DNA from: UBA9980 sp964436235
GTDB lineage: Bacteria; Muiribacteriota; UBA9980
Direction of reading: 5' to 3'
Length of the DNA: 64,000 bases
Assembly (NCBI GenBank): GCA_964436235.1
Contig: CAYTCW010000003.1
Span: 13,031 to 77,030 of the forward strand
Position 1 is the first letter of the stretch; the number at the start of each line of letters is the position of its first letter. Of the stretch, positions 1 to 8,436 are shown in pieces. Below the pieces are notes generated by a model, which had not been told where the DNA came from, searched no databases, and worked only from the letters and a program-made list of their open reading frames with translations. The position numbers and the translations under genes are program-made.

Positions 1-153
1 ATGATTATTATTAATTTTAAAAGCGCCTATTTCAATTATTTTATCGGTTTCAAAATTAATGCCCGTGGTTTCAAAATCTAAAAAAACCACGCCCGTTTTA
101 AATTTAGACCAGAAGTTCAGCGTCAGCAGATTATCTTTGATGTACTGGCTCAT
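1..153 (-). CDS. DEDD-family 3'-5' exonuclease (DnaQ-like), N-terminal fragment
   Basis: Only the first 51 codons lie in the window; the gene runs off the left edge. The fragment contains the Exo I motif of DnaQ-like exonucleases, FLDFETTG, at about residues 24-31, followed by KIIEIGAFKI, the usual second strand of the fold. The D and E of DFE would bind the catalytic metals. ATG at 153 lies 18 bp after the stop of the DinG-like helicase, so the two are probably co-transcribed. In many Firmicutes this exonuclease domain is fused to the N-terminus of DinG; here it is a separate gene downstream. The length and the remaining Exo motifs cannot be judged. Confidence 0.8.
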   Translation of the reverse strand, partial: MSQYIKDNLLTLNFWSKFKTGVVFLDFETTGINFETDKIIEIGAFKINNNH

Positions 154-171
154 AATTACAACTTACTCTTT

Positions 172-2424
172 CTATGCCGCATTTTCGGCTAAAAACTTTT
201 TAATCTGTTTTATATCTTTCAAATAATGGTATTTCGGGAGCGCGCCGGCTATTTTTCTTCCGTAGGCGGTATTTGAAAGCCTGGTGTCAAGAACCGCTAT
301 GACTCCGCGATCGGTTTTATGCCGGATCAGACGGCCGGCGCCCTGCTTGAGTTTTAAAATAGTCCACGGCACGGATGACTCATAAAACGGGTTGCGGTTA
401 TTTTTGATCAAATAGTTGTCGCGAGCCTCGTTTAACGGATGCGAAGGCACTTTAAAAGGAAGTTTGGTTATAATAAGAGTGGAAAGCGACTCGCCGCGCA
501 CGTCGATGCCCTCCCAGAAACTGTCGAGAGCGAAAAGGCACGAACGGGTATCGTTTTTAAATATTTTTAACAGCTCGCCGCGAGGTTTCTGGCCCTGCAT
601 ATATATTTTATGGCCTTCAAGCGAAAGTTTAATTCCGATTTCACTATAAACGTATTCCATCATAAATTTCGAAGTAAATAAAACCAGTGTCCTGCCTTCA
701 GATTCATTGATGATATCCTGTATCCAGCGGGACGCTTCTTCGTTGAAAGCGCGGTCTTTGGGCGTGGAAACAAGCGGAGCTATTATAAAAGCCGCCTGTT
801 TTTCGAGATCGTATGGCGAATCGAATATAACCTCGGCCGTTTTAAAGCCGTTGAGGCCTATTTCGCTTTTAATGTATTTGAAATTATTTTCCGTCGAAAG
901 AGTGGCGGAAGTCAGTATGACGGAATCTTTAGCTTCAAAAAGATTATTTTTAAGGATTTCAGCCACGTTGAGCGGCGACGATATTAATTCGACGCTCAAA
1001 TGGGCGCCTGAATTTCCTCTCGAAGACGGCTGCCAGGGAAGCGAACACCACAATATATTTTCTTCGGCGCGACTGTCGATATCGCTCCAGAATTCGACGA
1101 GAGCGCTCATTTCACCTAATATCGAATTGATCGCTCCGCCGTTTAACGCCGTTTTTTTCTCGGCGAGAATTTCGGATACTTCGGAGCTTAGATCCGACAT
1201 TTTGGAGATGGCTTCTTTAAGCGGTCCGGCGTTCGGATTAGACATTATGTGTTTTATATGCTGAGGTTTTAAAAGCATCTGGCGCGCGAGCGAAGAGAGC
1301 GCGTAATCGGGCGTTCCGCCGTTAGGCTGCGAAGCGGCACCCGAATCTTCGAGATTTTTTGAAGACAATTCATTGACGAGTCCGGGCGCGGCGTAATTAA
1401 AATAAAGTTTGAGTTGCTCATCAATCATTTGTTTATGTTCGGAGATGCGTTCGATTATTTTCCTGGACTTTTTACTGAAATTTTTCTTCAATAAATGTGT
1501 TATGGCGTTAAGGTTCGAATAAATTTTATTATACGAAAGGCTCACAGAAAAGCTGCTCTGGGTTATATCGGCGACATGATGCGCCTCGTCGAAAATTACT
1601 TTTGTATGCTGAGGAACAGGGTTTTGAAATTTCTGACGCGCCGCTCCTGCGCCCGCTTCATCTTCTTCATCGGCGCTTCCGCGTACCGCGGCGGATTTTA
1701 AAAGATCCTGCGACGATTCGATCATCAGGCACGAAAGATATAACGAGTGATTTACGACTATTAAATTGGATTTTTGCGCAGCGGCTATGGCGCAGAAATA
1801 ATTACATTCCTTAAAATACTGACATCTCACATTGAGGCATTCGACGCTCGTGCAGGCAAGAAGCCTCTGAAATTGATAATCGCCGCAAACCTCGTGGCGC
1901 AGCTCATCGAATTCGCCTATGCCGCCTTTTTCTATAAGGGCCGCCGCTTCGAGATAAATATCGGTTTTAAATTTTATTTTTTCGGCCATATTATAATCGG
2001 TAAAAAGATCGAGCGGTATTCCATTATCTTTGATATCAAATAATTTTTTCAGGCAGATATAATTATTTTTGCCTTTTAATATTTTATAGCTGAAATCGAG
2101 CCCGTAGCGTCTGGATATCGCCGGAAGATCGGAAGTTTTAAGCTGGTCCTGAAGCGTTTTGGTATTGGTGGAAATTACCACCCTGCAATTGGCGCTTTTA
2201 GCGTATAAAGCCGCCGGTATTATGTAAGCGTAACTTTTTCCGATCCCGCAGGGCGCCTCTATAAGCGCGTGACCGCCGTTTAAAAGCGAATCGAAGACCA
2301 ACGAGGCCATTTCGGCCTGGCCGGCCCTTTTTTCATAACCGTCGAGAGTTTTTGCGATAATTGAATTCTGGCCGAAATACCAGCTTATTTCTTTATGGTC
2401 CGGTATTTTGATATTACTTATCAT
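172..2424 (-). CDS. dinG: DinG/XPD-family ATP-dependent DNA helicase
   Basis: 750 residues, a normal length for the DinG/YoaA family of 5'-3' superfamily 2 helicases that act in repair and on R-loops or stalled forks. Visible motifs in order: Q-motif-like region RAGQAEMA (about 33-40), Walker A APCGIGKS (57-64), a cysteine-rich segment (about 120-215, including CTSVEC, CQYF and CNYFC) typical of the XPD-type 4Fe-4S domain, DEAHH (about 282), SATL, a DSFWEGIDV motif and motif VI QGAGRLIRH near the C-terminus. Start ATG at 2424 overlaps the end of the upstream membrane protein by 11 bp. The exonuclease gene follows 18 bp downstream. DinG versus YoaA cannot be settled here; the helicase family is clear. 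Confidence 0.9.
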   Translation of the reverse strand: MISNIKIPDHKEISWYFGQNSIIAKTLDGYEKRAGQAEMASLVFDSLLNGGHALIEAPCGIGKSYAYIIPAALYAKSANCRVVISTNTKTLQDQLKTSDLPAISRRYGLDFSYKILKGKNNYICLKKLFDIKDNGIPLDLFTDYNMAEKIKFKTDIYLEAAALIEKGGIGEFDELRHEVCGDYQFQRLLACTSVECLNVRCQYFKECNYFCAIAAAQKSNLIVVNHSLYLSCLMIESSQDLLKSAAVRGSADEEDEAGAGAARQKFQNPVPQHTKVIFDEAHHVADITQSSFSVSLSYNKIYSNLNAITHLLKKNFSKKSRKIIERISEHKQMIDEQLKLYFNYAAPGLVNELSSKNLEDSGAASQPNGGTPDYALSSLARQMLLKPQHIKHIMSNPNAGPLKEAISKMSDLSSEVSEILAEKKTALNGGAINSILGEMSALVEFWSDIDSRAEENILWCSLPWQPSSRGNSGAHLSVELISSPLNVAEILKNNLFEAKDSVILTSATLSTENNFKYIKSEIGLNGFKTAEVIFDSPYDLEKQAAFIIAPLVSTPKDRAFNEEASRWIQDIINESEGRTLVLFTSKFMMEYVYSEIGIKLSLEGHKIYMQGQKPRGELLKIFKNDTRSCLFALDSFWEGIDVRGESLSTLIITKLPFKVPSHPLNEARDNYLIKNNRNPFYESSVPWTILKLKQGAGRLIRHKTDRGVIAVLDTRLSNTAYGRKIAGALPKYHYLKDIKQIKKFLAENAA

Positions 2425-4894
2425 CTTCTAAAACCTTTTGCGCCTCTTTTTTTAATTCCAATATTTTATAACTTTGCTCGTCGTCGAGCGATTCTGATTT
2501 TTTTATATAAGCGTTTATTTTATCTAAAGCTAAAGCCGTCAGTCCGAAACGCATACAATAATTAGCGTACATAAGCAATTCGGCGGTTTTTAATTTTTGC
2601 AGCTCTTTTTTTTGCCTGCCGGAAACGCCGTCAATTTTTTTAATTTCTATAGCCGTTAATTTTTTAATAAGTTTCGAATTTTTAAGCTCGTCGATTTTTT
2701 CGACGGAATATCCCGGATAATAATCAAAAACTGAATCAGCGTGGGCTAAATAATCTAAAATACCGCACTGCGTAATATCGTTAAGCACAAGCACCCGCCG
2801 CGCCTCATCAAAAAAATAAATAGAACGGCTTTTTTCTCCGGGAGCATAGATGAAACAACTCCCGAGATCAGGGCTTATACATAAAGAGCCGCCGAGATCA
2901 TTTTTAATTAACCAGGTTCCGCTTTTAAATTTCAGTGAAGCCGCTGAAAAATTTTTGCCCGCATATGATAACATGAAACAACCGCTCGAATCAAGGTATG
3001 ATATATTTAAATTTGCGGCTTTATTTATATCGATCAAAAACAGGGCCTTTTCTTCTTTTTTATCCATGTCGAAAACGAAAAGTTTTAAACCGATGCCCGT
3101 TTCGCCGGTTCCCCCGCCCTGCGTCACGCGCTTAAAGTAATAAAAATAACGGCATTCGAGAACGCTGTCTATTGAATATTTTACTAAATCTGACGAAAAA
3201 CAGGCAAATTCAATATCTTCTTCGCGGCAAAAAACGCCGGAAGTTTTAAATAAAACTTTCTGATCGCTAATATTGACTATTTCAAGCGACGAAGCGTTAT
3301 CGACTTTCGGATCAGCCAAAAATCGAGCCATATATTTTCCGTCAGGGGATATCATAAAAATATGATTGAACTCTTTTCCTTTAAAATAGACCGGAAGATA
3401 TTCCGCCGCGGCAGCGCCGTTATTTATAGGCGCCAGGCTGTATTTGCCATTTCTTTTTAACAGGGCGGCATGGCGTTTTCTGTAAATATCAAATACTCCC
3501 GCCAGATCAAAATTTTGATTTTCCGGCACTATACGGTAATAATTAAAGTTTCCGGCTGATAAAAGGTTTATTTCATAAGCGGCGGCGTCCGGACCGTAAG
3601 AATACAGCGTGCGCATATTATTATTTTCAGACAGCAGGCATGAAACCGGGCCGGCATTACTATATCTAAAAACGCGCGTTTTACTTAATTTAACCGGAGC
3701 CGGCGAATCAGGATTTATCGTCGAATCGATCGAATAATTCGTAGTTTCTAACGCCTTTGCCGCCGCCTGATAACCGGCGGAATTATGATATTTAAGAGTT
3801 CGTGCCTTTATATAGCCGATATCCGATTCAAAATCGGCCGAAGCGATCACCCGATTGAGCATTCGCGAGGATTCTTCGAACATTCCGGCCGAAACAAGCG
3901 ATTTTGATATCTCGATTTTTTGAGCGTCGGTCAGCTTAACGGCCGGATTATCGCTTATGTAATCGATAACTTTTCGCGCGCGCTCTCTAAAAGAAGATGC
4001 ATACATATTGACGAAAAGCACTGCGTAATCGGCGGCTGCCGCACCCGACACATTTTTAACTCCCGCTATATGTTTTTGCGCCCGGGCCCTGTTTTCAACT
4101 ACATAATAAGCGTATTTAGCCATCAAGGAATTAAGGCGCGAAGAAGCCTCATCTGAAATATTCTTATTTTCAAGAGCGGCGGTCGATTCTTTTTCAAATT
4201 CAGAATACCTGCCGAAATTCAAATGCTTTTCAATAACCCCAAAATCCGGTTCGTATTCTGGAGCTGCCGGCTTCGGCGCCAGAACTTCAACCGGTGAAGA
4301 ATGAGCCGCCGCGCCTCCGTCTTTAAGCCCGTTTGAAACGGTATCTTCGGCGGCATCCGGCTGCGGGGCCTTATGAACGCCGATATTTACGGCCGCGGTA
4401 TCGGCCGGCGAATCCGGCAATAAGGCTTCCGAAGTATCTTTTACCAATAGAACGGCCGCAGTAGATGCTTTAGCAGCCGAAACTTTATTTTCCGATTTTT
4501 TCAGGGGGGCGTTTATTTTATTTTCCTTAGTTTTAGAGGCCGGAAGTACGGCTTCGGAGGTACTAACGGCCGGCTGCCGTTCTTCGGGCAGCGCAACGGA
4601 TGAAACCGGAACTTTATCAACCATATCGTTAGAATGGTTTTTATCGCCCGGCGCCGGCTTAGCCGGAGATTTTACTTCGCGCACGGGAGCAGATACGGTT
4701 TGGTCACTGACTCCCGATGAAATAAAACTGTACAGATAAATACCGCAGCCGGCGCCTGCAAGTATTATGACGATAATCGACAGCCGGATGACGCGGTTAT
4801 AGAATTTAACTTTTTCGGCGGCGCGGTTAATCTGCTCGAAGTTTATCTCGCCGCCGTCTGTTTTGTTAATGTTAAAATCATCATCATAATTCAT
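2414..4894 (-). CDS. Large single-pass membrane protein with Ala/Pro/Lys-rich linker and propeller-like region
   Basis: 826 residues, not recognised. A short cytoplasmic tail (1-35) leads to one transmembrane helix (about 36-57), then a low-complexity Ala/Pro/Lys/Glu stretch (about 60-215) that looks like an extended linker. A helical section (220-360) resembles TPR-like solenoid. Residues about 390-730 are rich in short beta segments with repeated phrases such as SPDGKYMARFL and SPDLGSCFIY, as in WD40 or TolB-like propellers. The C-terminus is helical again. The topology suggests a periplasmic or extracytoplasmic sensor or scaffold; that is inference. It heads the helicase transcription unit, 25 bp after a good promoter, but shares no obvious function with dinG. 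Confidence 0.6.
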   Translation of the reverse strand: MNYDDDFNINKTDGGEINFEQINRAAEKVKFYNRVIRLSIIVIILAGAGCGIYLYSFISSGVSDQTVSAPVREVKSPAKPAPGDKNHSNDMVDKVPVSSVALPEERQPAVSTSEAVLPASKTKENKINAPLKKSENKVSAAKASTAAVLLVKDTSEALLPDSPADTAAVNIGVHKAPQPDAAEDTVSNGLKDGGAAAHSSPVEVLAPKPAAPEYEPDFGVIEKHLNFGRYSEFEKESTAALENKNISDEASSRLNSLMAKYAYYVVENRARAQKHIAGVKNVSGAAAADYAVLFVNMYASSFRERARKVIDYISDNPAVKLTDAQKIEISKSLVSAGMFEESSRMLNRVIASADFESDIGYIKARTLKYHNSAGYQAAAKALETTNYSIDSTINPDSPAPVKLSKTRVFRYSNAGPVSCLLSENNNMRTLYSYGPDAAAYEINLLSAGNFNYYRIVPENQNFDLAGVFDIYRKRHAALLKRNGKYSLAPINNGAAAAEYLPVYFKGKEFNHIFMISPDGKYMARFLADPKVDNASSLEIVNISDQKVLFKTSGVFCREEDIEFACFSSDLVKYSIDSVLECRYFYYFKRVTQGGGTGETGIGLKLFVFDMDKKEEKALFLIDINKAANLNISYLDSSGCFMLSYAGKNFSAASLKFKSGTWLIKNDLGGSLCISPDLGSCFIYAPGEKSRSIYFFDEARRVLVLNDITQCGILDYLAHADSVFDYYPGYSVEKIDELKNSKLIKKLTAIEIKKIDGVSGRQKKELQKLKTAELLMYANYCMRFGLTALALDKINAYIKKSESLDDEQSYKILELKKEAQKVLEDDK

Positions 4895-4925
4895 CTTTAA
4901 ACGAGCCGCCTTTTCAATTTGTTGA

Positions 4926-4954
4926 ATTATACCAAAAAAAAACTATATTTTCAA
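4926..4954 (-). promoter_or_regulatory. Sigma-70-type promoter for the 4894-172 unit
   Basis: Read on the minus strand: TTGAAA (4954-4949), 17 bp, TATAAT (4931-4926), with an extended -10 TG. Transcription would start near 4919, about 25 nt before the ATG at 4894. The sequence between this promoter and the divergent one at 5092 holds no further feature I can identify. Confidence 0.75.
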
Positions 4955-5091
4955 GTATTAAATCAGGTATTATCAACTAACATGCTATGTAAAATCGGTT
5001 AATTAATACCTCGAAATGCCTTTAAAAATGATAGTTACATTCCGTCAAAATTCCGTTTCAAAAAAGGGGATTAAAAAAATGGGTCATTTAC

Positions 5092-5120
5092 TTGACAAAG
5101 ATAACATGCTTTCGTATAAT
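5092..5120 (+). promoter_or_regulatory. Perfect consensus sigma-70 promoter for the LEA-like secreted protein
   Basis: TTGACA (5092-5097), exactly 17 bp, TATAAT (5115-5120). Both hexamers match the consensus, which implies strong constitutive initiation unless repressed. The transcript would have a leader of about 148 nt before the ATG at 5275. That leader contains a small GGCCG/CGGCC hairpin near 5184-5197 and the Shine-Dalgarno AAGGAAG at 5260-5266. I recognise no known riboswitch in it. Confidence 0.85.
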
Positions 5121-5274
5121 TAAAGTAGGGATATAATTATTAAACAACTTCTAACCGCCCAATTTGAAAAGTTTTTTATATAGATGGCCGTTAGCGGCCC
5201 TGAAGCAGAGTTCTCGTCCAATTGTTGAAAAATGAAATTAAATAATATTATTATATCGAAAGGAAGTGGGCCTT

Positions 5275-6840
5275 ATGTTTAATAAAAAATTTAAAGTCTT
5301 AGCCACGATAATGAGCTTGGTTTTCATGTTCAGTTTAGCGGCTCCGCCGCCTGCGCACGCCGGATGGCTCGATTCGGTCACAAGCACCGTTAAAGGCGCT
5401 TACGAAGCGGCTAAAAGTACCGTAACCAAGACCGTCGATACCGTTAAAACGGTCGTCGGAACTACGATCGATACTGCAAAAGACGTGGCGGCAAACGTTA
5501 AAGAGGTTGTCACAAACACCGCTAAAAAAGTTTATGAAACGGCTAAAACTGCCGTCAAGAGCGTTGTTACCGCGGTGACCGGCGCGGGCAAAAAGGTTGC
5601 CGACACGGCTAAAGCGGGCGCCGATGCCGTTAAAGACGGCGCCGGAAAAGCCGCCGATTTAGCTAAAGATCTGGGCGACGACGTATCTAACGAATTAACG
5701 GCCGCCATAGATAACGTTAAAGATTTCATCGCCGGCAAAAAAGAAGATTTTAAAGACTTTCAGAAGATGCTTGTCGAATTTAAAGACCAGGGCATCGATA
5801 TAATAAAAATGGCTGCTGAAGAAGGCGAAGAAAAGTTAGTGCATCCCGCTCTTGCTAAAATACAGGAACAGGCCGAAAAAGCAAAAGAAGGCGCTAAAAA
5901 AATAGCTACCGACTTCGGCGCGGCGCTTAAAGGAGCGGCAAAAGGCTTTGACCTTGCAGCAGACAAATTAGGCCCCATCATAGACAAAGGCAAGAACTCA
6001 TTCCAGATAGCCTCCGCGTTAGGCGAATTCAAATCCCCCGGCGGAGCGGCCAGCCTCGATACGAGCTTCAGCATGGGCGGCGTAAGCTGGGACACTAAAA
6101 ACAACATTAAAGGCCGCGCCGAAGGCGATATATCTTCGGCCGAATTATTAGGCAGCGTCGATGCTCATATAGGACCCCGCTTCAAAGCCGAAGGCAACGC
6201 AGAGTTCTTCAACGGCGCTCTCGCAATGACCGGCAGCACCGATACGGTAGTCGGCGGCTGGGCGCGCGGCGACGGCAACCTTAAATTCATGAAAGACGGC
6301 GCTTTATTAGACGCCCAGGCCAGCGCGAATGTTGGCGTAGGCGTTAAATCGGTCAACGAAGGCGAAATAACGACTCAGGTCGGCGGCGGCTACGGAACCA
6401 GAACTTCGGGAAGCCTCGAAGCTATGGCCGGCGCTGAAGCAGGCGCTGAAGGAACCGCTTATCTCGGCAAAAACGGCATAGAACTCAGTGGAAAAGCCGA
6501 AGCACGCTGCGGCGCATGGGTTGACGGCAGCGCAAGCCATGCCATTCAATACAAGGGCAACGACCTTATCGGAGTGGGCGTAGGCGGCGGCGTAGGCGCA
6601 GGATTAGGCGCGGGCGTCGAAGGCGGTTTCGCATTTCAAGCTAACAAAGTCGGTTTCCAGGACGTAGGCTTCACCCTCGGCCCTATAAAAGTAAACGGCA
6701 CTTTCTACGTAAATCCTGTTGGAATGGCTGAAATGGCTATCGACAAAGGTAGAGAGGCCATCGATAAAGGCCGCGAAGTCGTCGATAAAGGCAAAGAACT
6801 CTTAGGTAAAATAGGCGATAAACTTACCTTCTGGGATTAA
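5275..6840 (+). CDS. Secreted LEA-like, glycine-rich protein
   Basis: 521 residues from ATG 5275, chosen because AAGGAAG sits 8 bp upstream; an in-frame GTG at 5266 overlaps that Shine-Dalgarno. A clear signal peptide ends near AHA (about residue 29). Residues 30-230 are Ala/Lys/Val/Asp-rich with phrases such as TAKAGADAVKDGAGKAADLAK, the amphipathic pattern of LEA or apolipoprotein-like proteins. Residues about 245-490 are Gly/Ala/Glu-rich and probably beta, with repeats of the type GSAEAMAGAEAGAEG. The C-terminus returns to short repeats (IDKGREAIDKGREVVDKGKE). It is monocistronic, with a consensus promoter and a 24-bp terminator, so it is probably abundant. A surface, matrix or desiccation-protective role is inference; no enzyme motif is seen. 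Confidence 0.75.
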   Translation: MFNKKFKVLATIMSLVFMFSLAAPPPAHAGWLDSVTSTVKGAYEAAKSTVTKTVDTVKTVVGTTIDTAKDVAANVKEVVTNTAKKVYETAKTAVKSVVTAVTGAGKKVADTAKAGADAVKDGAGKAADLAKDLGDDVSNELTAAIDNVKDFIAGKKEDFKDFQKMLVEFKDQGIDIIKMAAEEGEEKLVHPALAKIQEQAEKAKEGAKKIATDFGAALKGAAKGFDLAADKLGPIIDKGKNSFQIASALGEFKSPGGAASLDTSFSMGGVSWDTKNNIKGRAEGDISSAELLGSVDAHIGPRFKAEGNAEFFNGALAMTGSTDTVVGGWARGDGNLKFMKDGALLDAQASANVGVGVKSVNEGEITTQVGGGYGTRTSGSLEAMAGAEAGAEGTAYLGKNGIELSGKAEARCGAWVDGSASHAIQYKGNDLIGVGVGGGVGAGLGAGVEGGFAFQANKVGFQDVGFTLGPIKVNGTFYVNPVGMAEMAIDKGREAIDKGREVVDKGKELLGKIGDKLTFWD

Positions 6841-6853
6841 TAAATCAATAAAA

Positions 6854-6910
6854 TTATAAATAAAAAAAGAAGAAAGGATATATTTACCTTTCTTCTTTTT
6901 TTATTTATAA
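6854..6910. terminator. 24-bp perfect bidirectional terminator
   Basis: Perfect inverted repeat: 6854-6877 pairs base for base with 6887-6910 around a 9-nt loop (6878-6886). The GAAGAAAGG/CCTTTCTTC core is flanked by runs of A on one side and T on the other, so both strands end in a U-tract. It separates the convergent genes at 5275 (plus) and 6979-8436 (minus). Confidence 0.9.
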
Positions 6911-6978
6911 AACCATTTTAATTTTTAAAATACGGCGATCCGCAATAGATTTTTTTGCGGTCTGATACAAAATAAACC

Positions 6979-8436
6979 TTACAGACGGTTTTCCATTTCC
7001 ATCATTTCCTCGCGCTTAACCGCGTTATACTCTATCGAACGGTCTATCCAGTCGCGGCCGTTAAATTCAAGATATTGATCATCGCCCGGATTGAATTCTT
7101 TATAAAGCATCGGAAATTTTTCAAGAAACCACTTGCCGCGCCATAAATCACAAACCTTCCATTCAATGCCATCCTTTACGACCATAAGATAGGTGACTAA
7201 CTTGTTGACGCTCAAACTTTCGCTTCCGGCGTTATTAAACATTTCAATCGAATATTTAACGCTGGCGATGCGGCTTTTGATCGCTACATCGATTATTTTA
7301 ACGTCGCGGATTACGACTTTAAGATCTTTTTGCGTCATGCTTTTAATAAACTTCATTTTATTTCCGGTCAGTTTATATTGCATCGCCGACATCATATCAT
7401 ACATCTGAGAATAGTTTTTATCTTTACGGGCTTTAAGAAAGGCCATAGCGCTATACATTATACGAAGTTTAAGAGCCTCTTCAGGTTTTTTATTCTGTAA
7501 AAATTCACCCATTTTTTCGCATTCGATCAAAGCGCTGTCCACCCATTCCTGTTCGAATTGCATCTCGGTGCCCGTATAGCTGAGTACATCCGGATATTGC
7601 GAGCAGTAATAAATGAATTTATCCACTATAAAATCAGGCGGTATAACGCTCCATTTATCTTCTTCTTTAACGAAAAACATGAAATTCTTCTTTTTTTCCA
7701 GGACCGTGTTATATCCGCCTAATGCCGTTTTTAAAGGTTGTTTCAATTCTTTTTCGTAAATAACCTCAAATATAGCGACGCCGTATCCTTCTTTATCCTT
7801 AAACCTTATGCCGTTTATCTTCACATCGCGCGCCGTTCCGGTTAATTCCTCGCTGAGAGTTTTTTCCATATGAGCGCTGTAATCCGCCGCAGTTATAGCT
7901 TTTTTGCAGGCCGCTGAAAAATAAATATAAGCCTCGTCAAAATTTCTGTCAAGGTATAGCATTTTCAAAAACTGCTTCAATTCTTCCGGAACGTCGGATA
8001 CTTTAACGTGAACCTGCTTTTTAGCTTCTAAAAATTGCGAAACCGCTAAACTCGTATCGTTTCTGACTCCGTCGCCCTGAAGTATTTTTTCGATACAGCC
8101 TTTAAGAAGCGCCTTAGCGCGGGCATGAGCGGGATCTAAAGTCAAAACGTCTTCACAGGCTTTTTTAGCCGCTACGAAACGGTTTCCCGTCTTATAAAGC
8201 ATCAAAGCTAAGTTATATCTGTACTCGATGTTCTGGGGCTCGGCGTCTATGGCACGATACATTTTATCGAGCGCCTTTTCGATCTGATTGCTTTTAAAAA
8301 GCTCTACGGCCTCGTTATTTAAATCGGAAGCGTAAACGGGCTCAACCATACTAAGCGCCGCTACGGCTGATAAAAAGGCCGCGCCAATCATCGTAAAAAT
8401 TAATAATTTTAAGGCTTTGATCGTCTTAATCTTCAT
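6979..8436 (-). CDS. Secreted TPR protein with NTF2-like C-terminal region
   Basis: 485 residues, not recognised as a named family. A signal peptide ends near VYA (about residue 36). Residues 37-130 form two to three TPR units (AVELFKSNQIEKALDKMYRA, then PQNIEYRYNLALMLYKTG). The rest consists of two stretches (about 150-290 and 330-470) of mixed alpha/beta that look like NTF2/DUF4878-type domains, each ending in a W-containing strand (KWSVIPPDFI; EWKVCDLW). ATG at 8436 overlaps the stop of the upstream gene by one base, with GGAGGTA just before it inside that gene's end, so translation is probably coupled to the fused spermidine-synthase-like protein. Its role is unknown. Confidence 0.65.
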   Translation of the reverse strand: MKIKTIKALKLLIFTMIGAAFLSAVAALSMVEPVYASDLNNEAVELFKSNQIEKALDKMYRAIDAEPQNIEYRYNLALMLYKTGNRFVAAKKACEDVLTLDPAHARAKALLKGCIEKILQGDGVRNDTSLAVSQFLEAKKQVHVKVSDVPEELKQFLKMLYLDRNFDEAYIYFSAACKKAITAADYSAHMEKTLSEELTGTARDVKINGIRFKDKEGYGVAIFEVIYEKELKQPLKTALGGYNTVLEKKKNFMFFVKEEDKWSVIPPDFIVDKFIYYCSQYPDVLSYTGTEMQFEQEWVDSALIECEKMGEFLQNKKPEEALKLRIMYSAMAFLKARKDKNYSQMYDMMSAMQYKLTGNKMKFIKSMTQKDLKVVIRDVKIIDVAIKSRIASVKYSIEMFNNAGSESLSVNKLVTYLMVVKDGIEWKVCDLWRGKWFLEKFPMLYKEFNPGDDQYLEFNGRDWIDRSIEYNAVKREEMMEMENRL

